Shown here piece by piece: positions 23,648 to 31,092 of a DNA stretch of 31,163 nt (the stretch's first letter is position 1; each line of letters starts with the position of its first letter). Below the pieces are notes generated by a model, which was not told the DNA's origin, did not search any database, and saw only the letters and a program-made list of their open reading frames with translations. The stretch covers positions 1 through 31,163 of the forward strand of contig DATFXM010000013.1 of the NCBI GenBank assembly GCA_035315885.1, given 5' to 3'. Both the position numbers and the translations under genes were made by a program. The stretch is from DATFXM01 sp035315885 (GTDB lineage: Bacteria > Acidobacteriota > Blastocatellia > UBA7656).

Positions 23648-23708
23648 GTTCTGAGTTCTGAGTTCTGAGTGGTTCGGAGTTCGACTCAGAACTCAGTACT
23701 CAGAACTT
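23641..23708. repeat. facing heptamer arrays between convergent esterase and purQ genes
   Basis: GTTCTGAGTTCTGAGTTCTGAG copies (23641-23670) face ACTCAGAACTCAGTACTCAG copies (23684-23706). The left arm supplies the esterase stop codon. The array could act as a two-way terminator. Confidence 0.82.
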
Positions 23709-23710
23709 CC

Positions 23711-24418
23711 TCACGAAGCTTTAGCTAATTCTGCGAGCGTGTCGGCAAGGGAATAAAAGATGACTCGTCCGTCACTTGACCCAAGCAATGATTCGCTGGC
23801 GCGCTCTGGGTGTGGCATCATCCCGAAAACGTTTCGCTCGCCGTTGCAGATCCCCGCGATGTTGTCCAGCGATCCGTTCGGATTCCCGTCCGAAGTAACC
23901 CGCCCATCTTCATCCGAATAGCGCAACACGATTCGATTCTCGCGCTGAAGCTCGGCAAGTGTCGACGCGTCGCAATAGTAGTTTCCGTCGCCGTGCGCTA
24001 TTGGCACCGACAACACCTGACCGCGGACGCATCGGTTGGTAAACGGCGTGTCCGTAGCCTCGACGCGAACGTTGACGTGCTTGCAGATGAATTTCAGGTT
24101 GCTGTTGCGCATCAACGCGCCGGGAAGCAGTCCGGCTTCGCACAGAATCTGGAAGCCGTTGCAGATCCCCATCACCAGACCACCTCGAGCAGCAAACTCC
24201 TTGACCGCGCCCATCACCGGGCTGAATCGCGCAATGGCGCCAGTCCTGAGATAGTCGCCGTAAGAAAACCCACCGGGCAAGATCACTGCATCGCAGTCGG
24301 CGAGGTTGGACTGCTTGTGCCAGATGAAATCGACAGGCTGGCCGATTACCTTGCTGATTACGTGATAGGTGTCGTGATCACAGTTCGAACCAGGAAAAAC
24401 AACGACGCCGAATTTCAT
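23711..24418 (-). CDS. purQ: phosphoribosylformylglycinamidine synthase, glutaminase subunit PurQ
   Basis: Class I glutamine amidotransferase that releases ammonia for PurL; cytosolic. 235 residues from the ATG at 24416-24418 (MKFGVVVFPGSNCD), the usual PurQ start; the 21 residues upstream are unlike the family. The catalytic Cys86 is in GICNGFQIL, and His203 and Glu205 are in MMPHPERASE. GGFSYGDYLRTGAIAR is a strong family block. The upstream neighbour is purS with a gap of 79 bp, so one transcript is likely. The 3' end directly abuts a heptamer array shared with the convergent esterase gene. Confidence 0.97.
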   Translation of the reverse strand: MKFGVVVFPGSNCDHDTYHVISKVIGQPVDFIWHKQSNLADCDAVILPGGFSYGDYLRTGAIARFSPVMGAVKEFAARGGLVMGICNGFQILCEAGLLPGALMRNSNLKFICKHVNVRVEATDTPFTNRCVRGQVLSVPIAHGDGNYYCDASTLAELQRENRIVLRYSDEDGRVTSDGNPNGSLDNIAGICNGERNVFGMMPHPERASESLLGSSDGRVIFYSLADTLAELAKAS

Positions 24419-24497
24419 AACTCGACGAATCCTTTCGTGAGAAGCGGATTGGGTATTCCGCTCGGGGGATGTAAGGCGCATTATCTCACGAAGCCGT

Positions 24498-24743
24498 TTA
24501 GGAATCTAGCTCAACGCGGAAATCTTCGATGACCGGATTCGCCAGTACGTCGTGCGCCATCCGTTGGATCGTCGCAAGCGCTTCAGCCGGCGCAAGCCGG
24601 TCCTCCAGAGTCACCTCAAAATACTTCCCCTGGCGAACGTCAGCAATTCCTTCGTAGCCTATCGTCTCTACCGCGTGATGTATGGCTTTGCCTTGAGGGT
24701 CCAGCACCGAGGGCTTCAAGGTCACATAGATCTTTGCTTTCAT
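24498..24743 (-). CDS. purS: phosphoribosylformylglycinamidine synthase subunit PurS
   Basis: Small subunit that bridges PurL and PurQ. 81 residues from the ATG at 24741-24743: KAKIYVTLKPSVLDPQGKAI followed by the GYEGIADVRQGKYFEV block, all typical for PurS. AAGGAAGAG stands right before this ATG. An in-frame ATG at 24777-24779 overlaps the purB stop as ATGA and would add 12 residues; coupling with purB is possible, but the family length favours the shorter form. Confidence 0.94.
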   Translation of the reverse strand: MKAKIYVTLKPSVLDPQGKAIHHAVETIGYEGIADVRQGKYFEVTLEDRLAPAEALATIQRMAHDVLANPVIEDFRVELDS

Positions 24744-24775
24744 CTCTTCCTTTTCCAAAATACCGTCTCCAATGC

Positions 24776-26071
24776 TCATTCCTTGAAAACGCGTTGAAAA
24801 ATCCGGTCTACATTTCGAAGCCTCCGTCCAACGTCGAAGAGCTTCTCAATCTCCTCACGCGAAAGGCGATCGGTAATCCGCGAATCAGCCAGCACCAGGT
24901 CCCTGAAGCTGGCGCCCTCGTCCCAGACTTTCATCGCAAGCGATTGAACTACCGCATACGCCTCTTCCCTTGTCGCTCCCTTCTGAGTCAACGCAAGCAA
25001 CAGGTCTCCGCTCGATGTCAGGCCACCCATCTCCTCGTAGTTGGCGCGCATCCGGCTCGGGTAGACCTGCAAACCGTCGATGAGCCATTCGGTCTTGCTT
25101 ATCAGGTAATCCGTAAGAATGCACGAGTCAGCAATAACCACTCGCTCCGCCGACGAATGCGATATGTCGCGTTCGTGCCAAAGCGGAATGTTCTCTAGCC
25201 CTACCTGAGCGTTGGCACGAACCACTCTTGCAAGCCCGCAAATCTGTTCCGAGGTAACCGGGTTGCGCTTGTGGGGCATCGACGACGACCCCTTCTGCCC
25301 TGCTGAAAAAGGTTCCTCAGCCTCGCGCACCTCTGTGCGCTGCAGGTGCCGGACTTCGAGTGCGATCTTTTCCATCGAAGACGCGATGATGGCGAGAGTC
25401 GCGAGCAGCTCGGCGTGACGGTCGCGTTGCACGACCTGTGTGGAAATCTCTGCGTGTCTCAGCGCCAGCTTCTCACAGACGCGCTCTTCGACCTCCGGGT
25501 CCAGATTCGAAAAAGTTCCGACCGGCCCGGAAATTTTTCCTACGCTGACGATGTCGCGCGCCCTGCGCAGCCGTTCCTTGTTGCGTTCGTTTTCCGCGTA
25601 GTACAGTGCAAGCACAAGCCCGAACGTCGTAGGCTCCGCGTGAATCCCGTGCGTGCGGCCGATCATCACGGTGTTTCGGTGCTCGAGCGCCCGACGTTTG
25701 AGGACGTGACCTAACCTCTCGAGATCCTCCAACAACAGCGTAGCCGCGTCGCGCATCAACAACGCACCCGCGGTATCGACTACATCAGACGAAGTCAGGC
25801 CGTGGTGCACGTATCTGGATTCGGGTCCGATGGCTTCGGCTAGCGCAGTGGTGAATGCAATGACGTCATGCCTAGTTTCCTTCTCTATCTCGAGGATTCG
25901 GTCGACCGAGAAACTCGCCTTTCGCTTTATCACTTCGACTGCGTCACGAGGGATTGTGCCAATGGCCGCGTGGACCTCGCACACGGCTATCTCAACGTCG
26001 AGCCATTTTTGAAACCTGTTCTGGTCTGTCCAGATAGCGCCCATCTCCGGACGCGTGTACCGTGAGATCAT
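24776..26071 (-). CDS. purB: adenylosuccinate lyase
   Basis: Cleaves SAICAR to AICAR and adenylosuccinate to AMP, releasing fumarate; cytosolic. 431 residues, the size of the bacterial short form. The fumarase/aspartase superfamily signature GSSSMPHKRNP is at 261-271, with RHDVIAF (H68), HHGLTSSDVVDTA and the GRTHGIHAEPT block holding the catalytic His near 141. AAGGAGGGG lies 2-3 nt before the ATG. The start of purS lies right after, or overlaps, its stop, so purB-purS-purQ form a unit. Confidence 0.97.
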   Translation of the reverse strand: MISRYTRPEMGAIWTDQNRFQKWLDVEIAVCEVHAAIGTIPRDAVEVIKRKASFSVDRILEIEKETRHDVIAFTTALAEAIGPESRYVHHGLTSSDVVDTAGALLMRDAATLLLEDLERLGHVLKRRALEHRNTVMIGRTHGIHAEPTTFGLVLALYYAENERNKERLRRARDIVSVGKISGPVGTFSNLDPEVEERVCEKLALRHAEISTQVVQRDRHAELLATLAIIASSMEKIALEVRHLQRTEVREAEEPFSAGQKGSSSMPHKRNPVTSEQICGLARVVRANAQVGLENIPLWHERDISHSSAERVVIADSCILTDYLISKTEWLIDGLQVYPSRMRANYEEMGGLTSSGDLLLALTQKGATREEAYAVVQSLAMKVWDEGASFRDLVLADSRITDRLSREEIEKLFDVGRRLRNVDRIFQRVFKE

Positions 26072-26111
26072 TCCCCTCCTTGAACCACCAACAGTATCTA
26101 CGCGACGGCGA

Positions 26112-26137
26112 GCGAACGCGTTCGTTCAGCGTTCGCG
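26112..26137. other. inverted repeat upstream of purB
   Basis: GCGAACGC (26112-26119) and GCGTTCGC (26130-26137), perfect 8-bp arms. A 12-bp palindrome CGAACGCGTTCG (26113-26124) overlaps it. It lies 40-60 bp before purB and could be an operator or a terminator of the upstream metallohydrolase gene. Confidence 0.45.
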
Positions 26138-26150
26138 GGTCGCTGGGTTA

Positions 26151-26945
26151 TCACAACTCGAACCATTCGCTTGGGCGATCGTGCGGCGCGATCTTCAGCC
26201 GGTCGTACGGATTCTGAAAAAAGAGAGAACCAAGCGCGTCGAGCGCCTTGAGCGCCGACAACCGCGCAAGCTCTGGATGATTGCAGTGACGCGATAGATG
26301 CGCAAGCACTAAATAGCGCGCGCTTCCGTCAAATCCCTGTCGGATCCAACGCGCCGTTTCATCATTAGAAAGATGACCGGTGGTGCTCCCGATCCGCTGC
26401 TTGACCGACCATGGATAGGGTCCGACCTTCAACATTTCGGGATCGTAATTCGATTCGATTATGATCAGGTCCGATCCGCGAAATCGCTCGGACACCAGGT
26501 GTGTTATGTGCCCAAGGTCGGTTGCCATTCCAACCTTCACTCCTTCAGATTCGACGGTGAACGCGAAGTTGTCAGCCCCATCATGCGGAATCGTAAACGG
26601 ACGGAAGTCCAGCGATCCGATTTTGAATGGCGTGCTCGATTCGATGGCTTCACCCCAGACTATTCCCGCGGCGTTTCGTCCAAAGTTACAGTGAGCCCGG
26701 GTTACATCCGATACAAACACCGGCGCGCCGGCGGTCTTGGATACGACCCGGACTCCCTTCATATGATCAACGTGTTCGTGGGTGACTACGATGCCATCCA
26801 GGCGGGTAGGGTCGAGTCCGACGTCGGTCATTCGGGCGGCGGCTTCTTTGCCTGACATCCCGCAGTCGACAATCACCCGTGTCGCGCCGGATTCGACATA
26901 CAGCGCGTTACCGGTGCTGCCGCTGCCCAGAAGAATCAAACGCAT
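26151..26945 (-). CDS. metallo-beta-lactamase-fold hydrolase (YycJ/WalJ-like)
   Basis: 264 residues, cytosolic. The zinc motif THEHVDH is at 55-61 (H56, H58, D60, H61), preceded by LLGSGSTGNALYVESG and VIVDCGMSGKEA and followed by FTIPHDGADNFAF, ATDLGHIT and IIESNYD. The closing LAHLSRHCNHPE has the last histidine. This arrangement resembles YycJ/WalJ, a 5'-3' exonuclease linked to mismatch repair in some bacteria; the call to that subgroup is a judgement from motif order. It lies 79 bp upstream of purB on the same strand and is likely co-transcribed with the M16 protease gene upstream. Confidence 0.85.
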   Translation of the reverse strand: MRLILLGSGSTGNALYVESGATRVIVDCGMSGKEAAARMTDVGLDPTRLDGIVVTHEHVDHMKGVRVVSKTAGAPVFVSDVTRAHCNFGRNAAGIVWGEAIESSTPFKIGSLDFRPFTIPHDGADNFAFTVESEGVKVGMATDLGHITHLVSERFRGSDLIIIESNYDPEMLKVGPYPWSVKQRIGSTTGHLSNDETARWIRQGFDGSARYLVLAHLSRHCNHPELARLSALKALDALGSLFFQNPYDRLKIAPHDRPSEWFEL

Positions 26946-27073
26946 ATCAGGTCCGAGGCACCGGAGCTGGCACGGGATTTTGCAAGTCGCTGGGGTCGCA
27001 TGGCCCCTTCGCTACGCGAGCCCGCGGGTTGTGCCTTCGGATGCGACAAAACTGAAATCTTGATAGCCCGAAC

Positions 27074-28345
27074 TCAAACAGCCAGCCGACCCTCGATGTT
27101 TGAATCAACGATCTGGCCGAGCGCGGTTATCGCCAGATCTTCGCCGTTGAAAATATCGCCGGCGACGCGCAGCACATCGGCAGGAGTCACGCGATCGATC
27201 CGTTCCAGGATCTCGTCAAGCGTGAACTGTCTCCCGAAGAAAATCTCCTGCCTCGCAAGGTTGCTCATCCGCGCCGAGGTGGATTCAAGACTCAACATTA
27301 TCGAGACCTTTAGCTGTCCCTTGGCGCGTTCCAGCTCCGCATCGCTGACATGTTCAGACTTGATCTTGCTGAATTCGTCGATGCTCAACCTTATGACGTC
27401 CGAGATTTGATCCGGCGAAGTCGCCGCGTAAACTGACAGGTAGCCTGCATCCGTGTATGCATTGACACCCGAGTATACTGCGTACGCCAACCCGTGCTCC
27501 TCTCGAATCGTCTGAAACAGCCTCGAGCTCATCCCGCCGCCGAGAATCACATTCAACAGATGAACCGAATATCTGTCGGTGGAAGTCAGCGAAGGACATC
27601 GAGTGCCCATCATCAGGTGCGCCTGCTCGAGCTCCTTGGTGATCACCACACGACGGGGCGAATGAGTTGGCTCGGATCTCTGAAGCGCGACCGGTCTATC
27701 CTTCAACCCCCCGAGGTATTGCTGCACCATTTCGACGAACGAGGCGTGTTGAATGTTGCCTGCGCCGGCTACTACGAGATTGCGCGGCGCGTAGGTGTCG
27801 GCGAAATAACCGGACACTCGATCGTGATCGAAGGTTGCAAGCGTCTCGGCGGTGCCCAGTATTGAGCGCCCGAGCGGGTGGTTGGGCCAGAAGTTCGCTA
27901 CGAACACCTCGTGAACAAGATCGTCAGGCGTATCCTCGACCATCTTTATCTCTTCGAGGACTACGTTTCGTTCGCGGTCCAACTCGCCGTTGTCGAATAA
28001 CGGATTAGTAACGAGGTCGGCGAGAAGATCGAACGCGCGAGGCAGTTGTTCGTCGAGGACTTTGACGTAGTACGCGGCCACTTCTCGACTGGTAAATGCG
28101 TCTACGTTGCCGCCGATGGCATCACTTTCCACTGCGATTTCGCGCGATGTGCGATTACGAGTTCCCTTGAAGAGCGTGTGCTCGATGAAGTGCGAAATTC
28201 CGTTGAGCGGTTTTTGTTCGTGGCGTGAGCCGGATCGAACCCAGATTCCTACGGAGGCGGAACGAACGTGATTCATTTGTTCCGTTATTACCGTGAGACC
28301 ATTGTCCAGTACGGTGTGCGATATGGGACTGCTGTGATTTATCAT
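27074..28345 (-). CDS. M16 family zinc peptidase (processing-peptidase-like)
   Basis: 423 residues, cytosolic by sequence. The inverted zinc motif HFIEH is at 52-56, with the distal ligand Glu132 in the NVVLEEIKMVED block, 76 residues later as in the family. GGNVDAFTSREVAAYYVKVLDEQ and GGGMSSRLFQTIREEHGLAYAVYS (the substrate-side loop in the second half) are typical of bacterial YmxG/PqqL-like peptidases resembling mitochondrial processing peptidase beta. The active half is intact. It leads a minus-strand run followed by the metallohydrolase and purB. Confidence 0.92.
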   Translation of the reverse strand: MINHSSPISHTVLDNGLTVITEQMNHVRSASVGIWVRSGSRHEQKPLNGISHFIEHTLFKGTRNRTSREIAVESDAIGGNVDAFTSREVAAYYVKVLDEQLPRAFDLLADLVTNPLFDNGELDRERNVVLEEIKMVEDTPDDLVHEVFVANFWPNHPLGRSILGTAETLATFDHDRVSGYFADTYAPRNLVVAGAGNIQHASFVEMVQQYLGGLKDRPVALQRSEPTHSPRRVVITKELEQAHLMMGTRCPSLTSTDRYSVHLLNVILGGGMSSRLFQTIREEHGLAYAVYSGVNAYTDAGYLSVYAATSPDQISDVIRLSIDEFSKIKSEHVSDAELERAKGQLKVSIMLSLESTSARMSNLARQEIFFGRQFTLDEILERIDRVTPADVLRVAGDIFNGEDLAITALGQIVDSNIEGRLAV

Positions 28346-28363
28346 TGCTTCTCAACCTGAAGT

Positions 28364-28379
28364 CGGATGCTAGCATCCG
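28364..28379. other. perfect 16-bp palindrome upstream of the M16 gene
   Basis: CGGATGCTAGCATCCG, self-complementary throughout, 19 bp before the ATG. A candidate operator for the M16 gene or a repeat element. Confidence 0.6.
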
Positions 28380-28412
28380 GATCAGAAGTCCGCAAACCGA
28401 AACGGCAGTGAC

Positions 28413-28509
28413 GATGTGAGATGAAGAGATTAGGCGAAGGAGCGGGGAGATGAGGAGAGTTCGAGACCCTTTGCGGTCTTGGCGAATCTTTGCGGTCTTT
28501 GCGTGAAAC
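28413..28509. repeat. degenerate arrays (GAGATGAGG and CTTTGCGG types) left of tRNA-Pro
   Basis: 28413-28459 has purine-rich GAGATGA / GGCGAAGG copies; 28468-28509 has CTTTGCGGTC-type copies. The reverse complement of the first family occurs at 28752-28804 on the other side of the tRNA. Confidence 0.6.
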
Positions 28510-28564
28510 CCCACAGGAGCTGCTTGCAAGACGGGAACAACGCGTTTTCTCGCTGCTGCAGATA

Positions 28565-28639
<75 letters not shown>

Positions 28640-28651
28640 ACAATCCGCACA

Positions 28652-28680
28652 ATTGTAATGGGTAAATCAGAAATCGTAAA
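28652..28680 (-). promoter_or_regulatory. candidate promoter of tRNA-Pro
   Basis: Minus strand: TTTACG (28675-28680), a 17-bp spacer, TACAAT (28652-28657), with the tRNA beginning about 13 nt further on. The -35 half lies within an ATTTACGATTT-type repeat. Confidence 0.5.
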
Positions 28681-28696
28681 CAGCGTATTCGGTTAC

Positions 28697-28804
28697 GCAG
28701 TAGGCTGTAGGCAGGGAGCATGAGCAGACACGCGTCCGCGTCACCGCGTCCGTCCTCTCCGCGTCGCCCCTTCGCCTCTTCGCCTCATCTCCCCTCATCT
28801 CATC
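28697..28804. repeat. repeat remnants right of tRNA-Pro
   Basis: GCAGTAGGCTGTAGGCAGGGA (28697-28716, CAGTAGG family), then CGCGTCC / CTTCGCCTCTTCGCC / CCCCTCATCTC copies (28722-28804). The latter are complementary to 28413-28459. The final bases reach the stop codon of the MNIO gene. Confidence 0.6.
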
Positions 28805-30236
28805 AACCTTCCGACGCCGTCAGCTCGACTTCGAAATCACCCTGTCTCGGCGGCTCTTCCGGGAGCCGGCCTTCCGCTATCGCGCGAAGCAGCGGCATCG
28901 GTTCAAAGTCGAACTGAACCACGCGAGCCACACCGTCGGTGTTCGTCAGCGCCGTGGCCCGTTCGAACTCGAGCACCTTCGCTAAGTGGGGCACCTTCAG
29001 TTTCAATCCATTCATGTACTCGGCAAATGACTCCGCTTCGACAGACGCATACATCTGAGGCGTCACCTTGGACCAGTAGTCCGCAAGGATCGTGCGGAAC
29101 GCCTCCGTTCCCAATGCAAGCATGATGAACCGGGATGTAAGCGGCAGTACTCGCACAATCATCGACCCGCGGAATTCATGGATCAGGCGTTCGACAATGC
29201 GCACGCCAGGTTCTTCCGACAACTCAAGCGCGAGTTGAGGAGATATATCGTCAGCAGCTTTACCGACGACCAACCGGCCAAGCGCCCGCTCCCAGATTTC
29301 CGGTGCGATGCGATCGGACGTTTCAACATCTGCACTGATCGCCATCGGGCGCGGCCGGACTTGTTCATTGTTAGCGCACCGCTTCCAAACCGCGCGCAAC
29401 CACTCGAGCTGCTCTCTCACTACATCCAGACCAACTACCGGAATGAACGAAGGAAAAATCTCAAAGACTATGGCCTTGAGATTCGGCAGGCGCGGCACCA
29501 CCTCTTCTATGATTGAATGCAGCGGCGGCGGGATCGCCCCGGAGTGTGCGTCCAGATAGAAGCCTTCCATGTCAAAACCGCCGGCAACGTGGACCTCCCA
29601 TACCCGCTCGAGCGGCAGTTGGTTCAGGAATTCATCCAGAGGCTGACGCCCATTCACGCTGTTGCAATACACGTTGTGCAGGTCGAGCAAGACTCCGCAG
29701 TCAGCCGTCTCGACTACGCGCGCCACGAACTCGCCGTCCGGCAGTTCGTCTTGGCGAGGTCTGAGGTAACTCACTCCCGTCTCCACTGCGATTGGAACCG
29801 TCAGAGCAGACTTCAGCCGCCGGATTGCGCGAGCAGCAGACTCGATTCCGGAGTGCGTCTGGCGCGGCGGCAGGAAAAAGCCCGTCGCAAACTCGCTCGT
29901 CTGATTGAAGCTGAGGTGATCGCTTGCCCAGGGCGCGCGGAGACGATCAATCGCATGACTGAGCAGGTCCAGTTCGGCCGGATCCGGCGCTACTGTCCCT
30001 CCGACGGGGCGTCCCACGCTGTGAATAATCTTGCGACCCGGAAGTGCGTTGATGTGATCGAGGAGAGCGTCGTCTTGTTTGAAAGGATGCCGCGGATCGG
30101 CCGTTTTTATCCAGCCGGTCTGCGGCTCGATCTCGAGGAGATCAAAAAGCTCGGGATGGCGCTCGATTAGAGGCTCGAGAGCGCTCGAATAGGTTGCGCC
30201 CACCCCGAGCGGCGCGATATCAAGCCAATCCGCCAA
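28803..30236 (-). CDS. DUF692/MNIO-family enzyme fused to a C-terminal helper-like domain
   Basis: DUF692 proteins are multinuclear non-heme iron oxygenases (e.g. MbnB, TglH) that modify cysteines or backbone of peptide substrates. Start: TTG at 30234-30236 (LADWLDIAPLGVGATYS), with GGAG 9 nt upstream; GTG at 30249-30251 is an alternative. The frame to 30350 only shadows the upstream gene. From the TTG, 477 residues. TIM-barrel core to about 284, with likely metal ligands E37 (LLEIEPQ), H72 (IIHSVG), D106/H107 (SDHLSF), E152 (AVETG), D185/N188 (LLDLHN), H216 (EVHVAG), D229/H231 (LDAHS) and E259 (VFEIFP). Residues about 305-477 form an extra, mostly helical domain (FAEYMNGL, VPHLAKVLEFERA), similar in outline to the DUF2063-type partners that accompany such enzymes. 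It overlaps the upstream cysteine-containing gene by about 17 bp. Confidence 0.85.
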   Translation of the reverse strand: MADWLDIAPLGVGATYSSALEPLIERHPELFDLLEIEPQTGWIKTADPRHPFKQDDALLDHINALPGRKIIHSVGRPVGGTVAPDPAELDLLSHAIDRLRAPWASDHLSFNQTSEFATGFFLPPRQTHSGIESAARAIRRLKSALTVPIAVETGVSYLRPRQDELPDGEFVARVVETADCGVLLDLHNVYCNSVNGRQPLDEFLNQLPLERVWEVHVAGGFDMEGFYLDAHSGAIPPPLHSIIEEVVPRLPNLKAIVFEIFPSFIPVVGLDVVREQLEWLRAVWKRCANNEQVRPRPMAISADVETSDRIAPEIWERALGRLVVGKAADDISPQLALELSEEPGVRIVERLIHEFRGSMIVRVLPLTSRFIMLALGTEAFRTILADYWSKVTPQMYASVEAESFAEYMNGLKLKVPHLAKVLEFERATALTNTDGVARVVQFDFEPMPLLRAIAEGRLPEEPPRQGDFEVELTASEG

Positions 30237-30672
30237 AGTGTGCGACTCCACCCTTTTCGTCGAGCGCAATGGTATTGATCTCTCGACGGAAAAGAATATC
30301 GAACCCGGAGCAGCATTGCGGGCAACCGAGCTTGCCCAGCACGTTTTCAACCGACTTGGTGAGGGAATCGATATTGCCGCTGACCTTATCCGGAATTGTT
30401 ACGGTTATCTGTCCACGGCTTTGTTCAAACGAGAGAGTCCTTGGGGGCAAGGGCTGTGGGTTGAGAGCGACTGCGTCAGTGAACACGAATTCCTGTTCCT
30501 GGCCGAGTTGCAGAATGTCGCAACCAGTAGCGCAGGCCGGATGGCCGAGACGTTCGGCGACGGCCTTGAGCGACTTTTGAAGGCTTGCGAGGTCGTTGGC
30601 GACCCGTGCAGGCAGACTCAGGCGAACTGTTCCGCCTCTGCGAGCAATACGAGTTGTGGGAGTTGTAGCCAT
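30220..30672 (-). CDS. duplicated Cys-motif protein, candidate MNIO substrate or partner
   Basis: 150 residues, no signal peptide. Two 49-residue repeats align without gaps: 16-64 and 89-137. Shared positions include P21/P94, L31/L104, K33-S34/K106-S107, V38/V111, L42-G43/L115-G116, P45/P118, C47/C120, G50/G123 and D52-I53-L54/D125-I126-L127. The motif is thus L-G-[HC]-P-x-C-x-[TS]-G-x-D-I-L. Cysteines are C47, C51, C117, C120 and C121. Between the repeats stands NPQPLPPR. AGGA lies 6 nt before the ATG. The stop overlaps the start region of the DUF692 gene, which implies coupled translation. No known family is recognised; a modified peptide precursor or metal-binding partner is an inference from the neighbour. 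Confidence 0.8.
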   Translation of the reverse strand: MATTPTTRIARRGGTVRLSLPARVANDLASLQKSLKAVAERLGHPACATGCDILQLGQEQEFVFTDAVALNPQPLPPRTLSFEQSRGQITVTIPDKVSGNIDSLTKSVENVLGKLGCPQCCSGFDILFRREINTIALDEKGGVAHFGGLA

Positions 30673-30700
30673 ACAATGTCCTTTCTGATGTTAGAGAAGC

Positions 30701-30740
30701 GCGGTTCGAGGAAGGAACCTACTCGAGATCCTCGAGCCGC
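30701..30740 (-). promoter_or_regulatory. inverted repeat in the leader of the Cys-motif/MNIO operon
   Basis: GCGGTTCGAG (30701-30710) and CTCGAGCCGC (30731-30740), 10-bp arms with one mismatch; a second pairing CTCGAG-ATC-CTCGAG (30722-30736) overlaps. It lies 29-68 bp before the ATG and could be an operator or leader hairpin. Confidence 0.35.
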
Positions 30741-31024
30741 AGGAAATTGCGTAGGCGCCGGGCCAGACGGGAATCTGGTCGAGCAACTTACGCCAAATCC
30801 CCAATTCGTGTGGTACTCCCTGCCACTTACCATAGACGAGATCGACCGCTCGAATAATGCGGATGGGCTGTGAGGACTAAAGGATAACTAATGAAGGAAA
30901 TCTGTTTAATGAAATCCGAATCAACATCTCAGGAGTGGTAGGTCTTTCGACTGCTGGTCCGTCGGCTGCTAAAATGTCTCAATCTTTTCAAATCTGGCGG
31001 AGCCTTGCTAGACTGACAGCTTGA

Positions 31025-31055
31025 TTGAACGAGGACGTTGAGCAAACGATATAAG
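31025..31055 (+). promoter_or_regulatory. candidate promoter of tRNA-Arg
   Basis: TTGAAC (31025-31030), a 17-bp spacer, GATATA (31048-31053), or TATAAG at 31050-31055. It lies about 40 bp before the tRNA. Confidence 0.35.
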
Positions 31056-31092
31056 AGAGTGTGATTCAGCGCTCGTCTTAATCAACACAAAC

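Larger units (their letters stand above)
30673..31092. other. intergenic stretch between the Cys-motif gene and tRNA-Arg
   Basis: 420 bp without a supported gene. It includes the inverted repeat at 30701-30740 in the leader of the Cys-motif gene and a possible tRNA promoter at 31025-31055. Short frames here look like noise. Confidence 0.5.

Noticed and set aside
23810..24532. 240-residue plus-strand frame
   Set aside because: Antisense to purQ.
29517..30170. 217-residue plus-strand frame
   Set aside because: Antisense to the DUF692 gene.
30237..30350. N-terminal extension of the DUF692 frame (38 residues)
   Set aside because: Same DNA encodes the end of the conserved-motif protein in another frame; the extension shows no family similarity.
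30618..30833. 71-residue minus-strand frame upstream of the Cys-motif gene
   Set aside because: Overlaps the start and leader of that gene, no binding site and no protein-like composition.
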